In this document: one piece after another, positions 36,477 through 42,909 of the stretch
How positions within the stretch are numbered: the stretch's first letter is position 1
How the letters are laid out: each line of letters starts with the position of its first letter
Assembly: GCA_047633055.1 (NCBI GenBank)
Contig: JBLIEI010000021.1
Location: forward strand, 1 to 64,000
Reading direction: 5' to 3'
Length of the DNA stretch: 64,000 nt
From: CALJFL01 sp047633055
Lineage (GTDB): Bacteria > Pseudomonadota > Gammaproteobacteria > Pseudomonadales > Halieaceae
Translations under genes and position numbers: made by a program
Notes under the pieces: model-generated
The model's database searches: none
The model's input: the letters and a program-made list of their open reading frames with translations, nothing else
Told to the model about the DNA's origin: nothing

Positions 36477-38147
36477 ATGAATATCTTTCAACCTTTCGTG
36501 CCACGCTTTCCGCGCGTATCCGCCTGTGCAGGCATCGCCTCGCTTTTGGCTCTAATGTGTCTTGTTGCCTGCGAGCAGAACTCACTCCCGGCACCGGTCA
36601 CCGCAAGCCCTCCATCCGATGCGGTCGCTACCGAGCCACCGAATATTATTTTTCTGCTCACAGATGATCAGCGGGCAGATTCCTTGTCGATAGCTGGCAA
36701 TCAGGATATCCAAACACCTCATATCGACCAGCTGGCCAAAACCGGGGTGCGCTATATCAGTGCGTTTACGGTTCAGCCCATCTGTGCTCCCAGTCGTTTC
36801 GCGTTTCTTTCCGGGCAGTATGAACGCATCAGCGGCCTCGGCTTTAACTCGCCCTACCAAGTGTCGGAAAGACAGTGGCAACAGACCTACCCCGCATTGC
36901 TAAGGGAGGCTGGCTATTTCACGGGATTTATCGGCAAGTTCGGGGTTGAGTACTACGCACTCGCTGGCAGCGCTGCGTCCAAGTTCGATTACTGGCGTGC
37001 GCATGATGGGTGGCTGCCGTTCTTCCCGAAGGATCTGGTAGACAATCCCTCGACCGCCATTTATCGGGATGCCAAACATGAAATCACGACAGAGATCATG
37101 GGCGAGTTTATTCAGGACTTCCTGAGCACGCGCCCGGCAAACAAGCCATTCAACCTGTCAGTCAGCTTCTCCGCACCCCATAACTCCGTTGTATCTTCTA
37201 TGTATACGGAGGGCGCTGATCCGGAGTGCGAGAGTTATGCCTGCCGCGTGATGGCTTATCCCGCCAGCGGGAATCCCCGTCTGACCGAACATCCGATCTA
37301 TGATTCCCTTTATAGAGACATGACAATACAAATATCGCCGGATACCGGCACTGACCCATACCGGTTCATTCGTGAAGGCGTTATCGATCACAATGCCCGT
37401 CAAAAATGGTACGCATACAATTACGATGCCGCCCTTGAGCGCGAACACCTGATTCGTTACTACCAGACGATCACCGGCATCGATCGTGTCGTGGGCGACC
37501 TTGTGGCACAGCTTGAACGTCTAGGCCTTGCGGAAAATACGATCATCATTTTCTCCAGCGACCATGGCTTGCTCAATGGCGAGTACGGCACGGGTGGCAA
37601 GGCACTGTTATATGATCTGGTTGCAAAGATACCGCTGGTGATTTTCGACCCGCGTCGCAGTAATGATGATGCGGAACGCGTGCGGGAGGAGTTGGTGCTA
37701 AGCATCGACGTGCCAGCCACGATATTGGCCTACGCGGGGGTCGCAGTGCCGTACTCAATGCAAGGCACAGACCTTAATGCAGAAGATCCACCGCGTGACG
37801 ACGTGTTTCTTGAAAGCCTCACAGTTGCCGAGGGTAATCCATTCATCGAGGCGCTGCGAACACAGGAGTGGAAGTATGTACGTTACCTGGCGCCAGGCGG
37901 TTGCCCATACACTGAAGAGCAGCTCGATTTTTCCGGCCAGCAGCCAACTTTTGAGCAGTTGTTTCATCTTGCCAGTGACCCTTTGGAACGGTTTAATTTG
38001 GTCAATGTGCAGGAGTATGCACCGACTCTAGAGACGTTTCGGGCGCGCACTCGTGCCCAGTCTGCTGCTATGACGGCGAACGGCCTGCGTCACAAACGTG
38101 ACCTGTCTATTGCTCTGCGGCCCGCCGACAGGGTCAATTGCTGGTAA
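36477..38147 (+). CDS. Type I (formylglycine) sulfatase, lipoprotein
   Basis: 556 residues. A lipoprotein signal ends in LVAC (C32). The sulfatase domain starts at NIIFLLTDDQRAD (metal ligands D63, D64) and carries the signature CAPSRFAFLSG, with C103 expected to be converted to formylglycine. The late metal site is FSSDHGLLNGEYG. Type I sulfatases remove sulfate esters from glycans, steroids or small molecules. No dedicated maturation enzyme (FGE or anSME) is encoded in the window; YgiQ is not that enzyme. The ribosome-binding site is weak (GGAG, 14 bases upstream). Probably in one operon with the nucleoside hydrolase 47 bp downstream. Confidence 0.9.
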   Translation: MNIFQPFVPRFPRVSACAGIASLLALMCLVACEQNSLPAPVTASPPSDAVATEPPNIIFLLTDDQRADSLSIAGNQDIQTPHIDQLAKTGVRYISAFTVQPICAPSRFAFLSGQYERISGLGFNSPYQVSERQWQQTYPALLREAGYFTGFIGKFGVEYYALAGSAASKFDYWRAHDGWLPFFPKDLVDNPSTAIYRDAKHEITTEIMGEFIQDFLSTRPANKPFNLSVSFSAPHNSVVSSMYTEGADPECESYACRVMAYPASGNPRLTEHPIYDSLYRDMTIQISPDTGTDPYRFIREGVIDHNARQKWYAYNYDAALEREHLIRYYQTITGIDRVVGDLVAQLERLGLAENTIIIFSSDHGLLNGEYGTGGKALLYDLVAKIPLVIFDPRRSNDDAERVREELVLSIDVPATILAYAGVAVPYSMQGTDLNAEDPPRDDVFLESLTVAEGNPFIEALRTQEWKYVRYLAPGGCPYTEEQLDFSGQQPTFEQLFHLASDPLERFNLVNVQEYAPTLETFRARTRAQSAAMTANGLRHKRDLSIALRPADRVNCW

Positions 38148-38194
38148 TGAATGGGGCTGGCATGTATCTATTACTAAATGTCCGGAGGGACTGA

Positions 38195-39199
38195 ATGAAA
38201 GTTATCGATAACAACTTGCTTACACGTAGGACATTTGTCGGCACATCTATCGCACTGGCCTTCGCCGCCAATGCCGGCACCAGCGCAATCAGTGGCGACA
38301 GCCGGCCCGTCATTATGGACACTGACATCGGTGATGACATTGACGACACCTGGGCCCTAATCATGTTACTTCGGATGCCAGCGCTGGATTTGAAGCTGGC
38401 CGTCGGCGACTTTGGCAACGCCATGTATCGCGCTCGTTTACTCGCCAAGCTTCTCGAACTCACGGGCCGAAGTGATGTGCCCGTCGGTATCGGGCTTGGC
38501 GTGGCAGACGAACCGGGGCAGCAGAGCAGCTGGTTAGGCGACTACCAGCTTAATGATTATCCGGGTGAGGTCTACGAAGACGGCGTGCAGGCAATCATCG
38601 ATACGATAAAGTCATCTCCGGAACCCGTGACACTAATTTGTCTCGGACCTGTGCCCAATATCGCCGAAGCGCTTCGGCGCGACCCCTCCATCGCTAGTAA
38701 CGCCCACTTTATCGGCATGTACGGGTCGATCTACAAAGGCTACCTCGGTGATGAGGCACCCGCAGCCGAGTACAACGTGCGTGTCGACCCGGCATCTTTA
38801 CAGGCGGCATTTGCCGCGCCCTGGGAGTGCACGATTACCCCCTTGGACACCTGCGGCCTTGTCGTCCTCGATGGTGACGATTATCGCCGCCTCTATCAGA
38901 GCGACGATCCGTGGCTTAGATTGTTGATGGCAAATTACCGTGCCTGGCTCCCGGGAGCGCCGTTCATTGCCGCGGATCACGATATGAGCAAAGTCAGCAC
39001 AACCTTGTTCGACTCGGTCGCGGTCCATCTCGCAGCTGAGGGCGATTTGGTCGAAATGGAAAGACTACCGATTCGTGTAACAGACGACGGCTATACGATT
39101 ATTGATCGGGAAAATGGGCGTCCCGTTAATTGCGCGACTGCCTGGAAGGATCTGGAGGCCTTCAAGCAACGATTGGTAAACACACTTAGCAAAGCCTGA
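38195..39199 (+). CDS. Tat-exported nucleoside hydrolase (IUNH family)
   Basis: 334 residues with a twin-arginine signal (LLTRRTFVG at 9-17 followed by a hydrophobic stretch ending near TSA), so it is predicted periplasmic. The nucleoside hydrolase core has the Ca2+-binding acidic cluster VIMDTDIGDDIDDTWAL, the AEYNVRVDPASLQ segment (equivalent to the substrate-binding AEFNxxxDP motif), and the late Asp in TLFDSVAVHLA. The family cleaves N-ribosidic bonds. The start has a strong GGAGGG ribosome-binding site. Export is unusual, since most family members are cytoplasmic, and fits a scavenging role with the receptor and sulfatase. Confidence 0.88.
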   Translation: MKVIDNNLLTRRTFVGTSIALAFAANAGTSAISGDSRPVIMDTDIGDDIDDTWALIMLLRMPALDLKLAVGDFGNAMYRARLLAKLLELTGRSDVPVGIGLGVADEPGQQSSWLGDYQLNDYPGEVYEDGVQAIIDTIKSSPEPVTLICLGPVPNIAEALRRDPSIASNAHFIGMYGSIYKGYLGDEAPAAEYNVRVDPASLQAAFAAPWECTITPLDTCGLVVLDGDDYRRLYQSDDPWLRLLMANYRAWLPGAPFIAADHDMSKVSTTLFDSVAVHLAAEGDLVEMERLPIRVTDDGYTIIDRENGRPVNCATAWKDLEAFKQRLVNTLSKA

Positions 39200-39595
39200 T
39201 CGGGTTACCATTCCCCCTTTATCTTCCAAAAACCTCGTTACTGTATCAGCGCTTAAACCGCAGAAATCGATGACGCTAGGTGACGCCTACCGCGCCTACA
39301 AGTATGCCTTCCAGGCCTACCAATAATAGAAGCAACGGATTAAATGGCATGTTAGGTAGGCGGCGCCTTAAGCAGCGCCATTAGCTTCTCCTTCACCAAT
39401 GCCCCGCTAGACCGGAGCAGGCACTGCAAGTCTGTATTATCGGCTTAGACGCTGATCATTTCCCCCAAATGTCAGGATAATTTTCCCCTATCAAGATTGC
39501 TAAAATATTTCACTGGAGAGATCAGTCAGAGTGGGCTACCTTGGTTATAAGCCTTGAGTAAATCAGGGTGATAGCTATCAATAAGGAGACTGACG
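39200..39595. other. Intergenic region before rubrerythrin
   Basis: 396 bp without a supported gene. It contains an imperfect hairpin near 39358-39381 (GGCGC-8 nt-GCGCC), several short unsupported open frames, and at its right end the rubrerythrin promoter region with the ribosome-binding site AAGGAG at 39581-39586. No mobile-element ends were seen. Confidence 0.5.
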
Positions 39596-40015
39596 ATGTC
39601 ACTAAAAGACAGCCAAACTGAAAAGAACCTGAAAGATGCGTTTGCCGGGGAATCCCAGGCTAACCGTCGTTACCTCTACTTTGCAGCAAAAGCTGATGTG
39701 GAAGGTTACAACGACGTTGCCGCGGTATTTCGTTCAACCGCTGAAGGCGAAACCGGACACGCTCATGGCCATCTGGAATACCTGGAAGAGACCGGCGACC
39801 CCGCTACTGGCCTACCCATTGGCGGCACCAGCGACAATCTGAAAGCAGCGATCGCTGGCGAGACGCACGAGTACACCGACATGTACCCGGGCATGGCCAA
39901 AACTGCGCGCGATGAAGGTTTCGATGAGATTGCCGATTGGATGACCACGCTGGCCAAAGCAGAGCGCAGTCACGCTAACCGTTTCCAGAAAGCGCTGGAT
40001 ACGCTCGACGACTAA
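39596..40015 (+). CDS. Rubrerythrin-like diiron protein without rubredoxin domain
   Basis: 139-residue ferritin-like four-helix protein. Diiron-type Glu/His motifs are visible: FAGESQANRRYLYFAAKAD (about 16-34), STAEGETGHAHGHLEYLE (about 48-65), IAGETHEYTDMY and AKAERSHANRF. Such proteins reduce peroxide. The usual C-terminal rubredoxin domain is missing, so electrons must come from another protein, plausibly the Fe-S protein encoded next. First gene of a conserved rubrerythrin / Fe-S / DUF3501 cluster. The ribosome-binding site is strong (AAGGAG). Confidence 0.93.
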   Translation: MSLKDSQTEKNLKDAFAGESQANRRYLYFAAKADVEGYNDVAAVFRSTAEGETGHAHGHLEYLEETGDPATGLPIGGTSDNLKAAIAGETHEYTDMYPGMAKTARDEGFDEIADWMTTLAKAERSHANRFQKALDTLDD

Positions 40016-40023
40016 CCCCCGTT

Positions 40024-40050
40024 GGCAGGCTGTTTTCAGAATAGCCTGCC
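40024..40050 (+). terminator. Hairpin between rubrerythrin and the Fe-S protein gene
   Basis: GGCAGGCT (40024-40031) pairs with AGCCTGCC (40043-40050) around an 11-nt loop, followed by a pyrimidine-rich tract TCCCTTTCT. It may act as a partial terminator that lets rubrerythrin be expressed more than the downstream genes. Confidence 0.55.
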
Positions 40051-40083
40051 TCCCTTTCTATCTTATTCAATGAGGATGCTACC

Positions 40084-41406
40084 GTGAGAGAAGGCAGCCT
40101 GGAGGCGCCCACTCGCCATCCACTTGATTGGCAATCGGAAGCGTTCTGGAGCCGTGAATCTCTGGAAACCGAGCTGGAGCGAGTCTACGACATTTGCCAC
40201 ACTTGCAGGCGCTGTGTCAGCCTCTGTGATTCGTTCCCTACGCTGTTCGATCTGATCGACGAATCAGACACCATGGAAGTTGATGGCGTCGCCAAGGCCG
40301 ACTACAACAAGGTGGTCGATCAATGCTACCTGTGCGATCTATGCTACATGACCAAATGCCCTTATGTTCCCCCTCACGAATGGAACGTAGACTTTCCACA
40401 TTTGATGCTGCGCGCTAAAGCAGTTAATTTTAAGGAAAACGGAGCAAGACTCAGGGATAATATTCTTACCAGCACCGACACTGTGTTTGGAATAACCTCA
40501 ATACCCCTAATTGATATCACCGTAAACGCGGTCAACAAGAACAAAACAGCGCGCAAGCTCATTGAGTCGAGCATGGGCATTCACCATCAAGCCCCGTTGC
40601 CTGAATTTCACAGCAAAACGTTACGCAAGCGCGTCAAACCGCTGATAAAAAATATAGAGCCAACGCCCGTCGGCGACACTACCGGTAAAGTTGCGCTGTA
40701 CGCCACCTGTTACGGCAATTACAACAGCCCCGAGCTGGGCGAAGAATATCTTAAGGTGTTTCAGCACAACGGCATTCACATCGACCTGGTGCCGAAAGAA
40801 AAATGCTGCGGTATGCCAAAGCTGGAATTAGGCGATCTGAACACCGTCAATGCGCTCAAAGAAGCGAATATCCCGGTGCTGGCCGCGCTGGTGGATCAGG
40901 GTTACGATCTGATCGCACCTGTGCCCTCCTGCGTACTTATGTACAAGCAGGAACTACCTTTGATGTACCCCGATGATGCCGACGTGCAGAAAGTGAAAGC
41001 AGCGTTCTTTGATCCATTCGAATACCTCTGGAAGCGCCATCGCGGTGGCGCGTTGAAGACTGAATTCCCACAGGCCATGGGTGATATTGCGTATCAGGTT
41101 GCGTGCCACCAGCGCGTGCAAAATATCGGGTTAAAGACACGAGACGTACTCAACTTGATTCCCTGCACCGAAGTTACGCCAATAGAGCGCTGCTCGGGAC
41201 ACGACGGCACTTATGCAGTCAAGAAAGAAACTCGGGCAAAGTCCGTGAAAATTGCCCGCCCAGTGGTGCGCAAGGTTGACCAGCAAGAACCTGATCATTT
41301 TGTGAGCGACTGTCCAATGGCCGCAAATCAAATCGCGGACCTTGCCGAAAAAGTCGACAGGGCCGAACATCCCATGACGCTGCTACGTATAGCGTATGGC
41401 CTTTAG
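40084..41406 (+). CDS. 4Fe-4S and CCG-domain protein (HdrD/GlpC-like)
   Basis: 440 residues from GTG. Two ferredoxin-type motifs lie in the N-terminal third (ICHTCRRCVSLCD and CYLCDLCYMTKCPY). Two CCG domains of the heterodisulfide-reductase type follow (KEKCCGMPKLELGD; ACHQRVQNIG with ERCSGHDGTY and DCPMAANQ). Such proteins move electrons to or from disulfide or quinone pools. The genes on both sides (rubrerythrin, DUF3501) form a cluster found in many proteobacteria. Its function is not settled; electron supply to rubrerythrin is a reasonable inference. It is not glycolate oxidase or GlpC, because no flavin dehydrogenase partner is present. Confidence 0.88.
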   Translation: MREGSLEAPTRHPLDWQSEAFWSRESLETELERVYDICHTCRRCVSLCDSFPTLFDLIDESDTMEVDGVAKADYNKVVDQCYLCDLCYMTKCPYVPPHEWNVDFPHLMLRAKAVNFKENGARLRDNILTSTDTVFGITSIPLIDITVNAVNKNKTARKLIESSMGIHHQAPLPEFHSKTLRKRVKPLIKNIEPTPVGDTTGKVALYATCYGNYNSPELGEEYLKVFQHNGIHIDLVPKEKCCGMPKLELGDLNTVNALKEANIPVLAALVDQGYDLIAPVPSCVLMYKQELPLMYPDDADVQKVKAAFFDPFEYLWKRHRGGALKTEFPQAMGDIAYQVACHQRVQNIGLKTRDVLNLIPCTEVTPIERCSGHDGTYAVKKETRAKSVKIARPVVRKVDQQEPDHFVSDCPMAANQIADLAEKVDRAEHPMTLLRIAYGL

Positions 41407-41438
41407 TCGATGTCTATACGTTATCAGGAGTAAATTCA

Positions 41439-42038
41439 ATGCCACATCTAGCACGAGCCGACCTGTGGTCGCTGGAAGAATACGCCGAACACCGGCAGGA
41501 ATTCCGGACGCGCGTTTTAGCTCACAAAAAAAGCCGCCACCTGCCTCTGGGTGAAAACACTCGGCTGTATTTTGAAGACGCATTGACCATCAAGTATCAA
41601 ATCCAGGAAATGTTGCGTATCGAAAAAGTATTCGAGGCCGATGGCATTAATGAAGAGCTTGATGCGTATAATCCTCTCATCCCGGATGGCCAAAACTGGA
41701 AGGCAACTTTTATGATTGAATACGAGGACCCCGACGAGCGCGCGCAACACCTGGCGGAAATGATCGGCATCGAAGACAAAGTATGGCTGCAGGTGGGAGA
41801 CGGTGAACGAATCTACGCCATAGCTGACGAAGATCTTGACCGATCCAATGACGTAAAAACTTCTTCGGTACACTTTATGCGGTTTGAGCTGGCCCCCAGT
41901 ATGATCGCGGCAGCCCATAAAGGCGAGGCAATCTCTGCCGGTATCGACCACTCAGCCTATCCGGTTGAGTCGCACCCGATTGCAGATACAGTAAGAGATT
42001 CGCTTACCACCGATCTCACCCAGACGCAGGTTCATTGA
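41439..42038 (+). CDS. DUF3501 family protein
   Basis: 199 residues, soluble, no signal or membrane segments. Family hallmarks seen: LARADLWSLEEYAEHR at the start, HLPLGENTRLYFEDALTIKYQIQEMLRIEKVF, and VHFMRFEL near 145. Function unknown; the family is recognised mainly by its place beside rubrerythrin and CCG Fe-S genes. Good ribosome-binding site (AGGAG). Third gene of the cluster, 32 bp after the Fe-S protein gene. Confidence 0.86.
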   Translation: MPHLARADLWSLEEYAEHRQEFRTRVLAHKKSRHLPLGENTRLYFEDALTIKYQIQEMLRIEKVFEADGINEELDAYNPLIPDGQNWKATFMIEYEDPDERAQHLAEMIGIEDKVWLQVGDGERIYAIADEDLDRSNDVKTSSVHFMRFELAPSMIAAAHKGEAISAGIDHSAYPVESHPIADTVRDSLTTDLTQTQVH

Positions 42039-42069
42039 TGACTTCTACCACTACGCATATTGCTCCACT

Positions 42070-42891
42070 ATGGAATTGATTGTATTTGATTTGGACGGCA
42101 CGCTACTGAACAAGCAGTCCACGATTTCCGCATACACCCGCGACACCTTGGCACTGCTGCGAGAACAGGGCATCGCCTACACGCTGGCAACCGGACGGGC
42201 ACTGCACGCTGCGGATTCGCTCATTAAAGGCCACGGCTTCGATCTGCCTCATATTTACAAAAATGGCGTGTTCATTTGGAATCCGCTGGAGCAGCGCTAT
42301 AGCCAGAGTTACCTGCTAAGCCAGCATGAAATAAAACACGTGATGGGCGTTTTTTTCGAGCAGCAAGTGACGCCCTTCGTGTTCACTCTGGAGCCCGGCG
42401 ACAAGCACGCTGTTTATCATTCAACACTGCAAAACGAGACAGAGAGAAAGCTGGTTGACGCTTTTCAAAATGATCGCGGCTTATCGGTTCTGCCTCTGTC
42501 CGAGCTACCTGCGGATGCGCAGATCACCAACATTAGCTCGCTTGGATCCGCCAGCGCCATAGACGCGATAGCGCTGCACATCATCGACGAACCAAATTTG
42601 GTGGCGTATCAGGGAATCGCCATCGAAGATAAAAACTTTTGCTGGTTAGACGTTCATCACACCGAAGGCAGTAAAGGCGGCGCAGTGACAAGCTTAAAGG
42701 AGGAGCTTGGCGCCAAGCGGGTAATCTGTTTTGGTGACAGTGACAACGACCTGAGCATGTTCGCACTGGCTGATGAAGCCTATGCCCCTGAAAATGCCAA
42801 GCCTGAGGTCAAAGCCTCGGCAACCGCTGTTATTGGCCACCATGACGAAGACGGTATCGCTCGATTTCTACGCGAGCGATTTAACCTGTAG
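42070..42891 (+). CDS. Cof-type HAD-superfamily sugar-phosphatase-like hydrolase
   Basis: 273 residues. HAD motif I IVFDLDGTLLN (5-15), motif II LATGRAL, motif III Lys in GSKGGAV, and motif IV ICFGDSDNDLSMF with the C2-type Cof/YbiV cap between motifs II and III. Probably a phosphatase for sugar phosphates or flavin-related metabolites; the substrate is unknown. No clear ribosome-binding site is seen before the ATG. The stop codon lies inside a hairpin shared with the end of convergent hrpB. Confidence 0.88.
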   Translation: MELIVFDLDGTLLNKQSTISAYTRDTLALLREQGIAYTLATGRALHAADSLIKGHGFDLPHIYKNGVFIWNPLEQRYSQSYLLSQHEIKHVMGVFFEQQVTPFVFTLEPGDKHAVYHSTLQNETERKLVDAFQNDRGLSVLPLSELPADAQITNISSLGSASAIDAIALHIIDEPNLVAYQGIAIEDKNFCWLDVHHTEGSKGGAVTSLKEELGAKRVICFGDSDNDLSMFALADEAYAPENAKPEVKASATAVIGHHDEDGIARFLRERFNL

Positions 42892-42909
42892 GGTCGCCAT
42901 CGACCCTAC
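42888..42909. terminator. Hairpin spanning both convergent stop codons (HAD gene / hrpB)
   Basis: GTAGGGTCG (42888-42896) pairs perfectly with CGACCCTAC (42901-42909) around a CCAT loop. The TAG of the HAD gene (42889-42891) and the TAG of hrpB (minus strand, 42908-42906) both lie in the stem. No T-run follows on the plus strand, so it is a weak or factor-assisted bidirectional terminator at best. Confidence 0.55.

Noticed and set aside
39270..39430. Possible mobile-element or gene remnant between the nucleoside hydrolase and rubrerythrin genes
   Set aside because: Only short open frames and an imperfect hairpin; no terminal repeats, target duplication or transposase motif could be seen.
39530..39575. 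IscR-like site before rubrerythrin (TTGAGTAAATCAG)
   Set aside because: The central half resembles the type 1 IscR consensus, but both flanks mismatch at several key positions; too weak to call.
40084..41406. Glycolate oxidase iron-sulfur subunit or GlpC
   Set aside because: The domain type fits, but no flavin dehydrogenase partner is encoded; the neighbours are rubrerythrin and DUF3501.
41517..41951. 144-codon antisense open frame opposite DUF3501
   Set aside because: No ribosome-binding site or family resemblance; the sense frame is a recognised family in a conserved operon.
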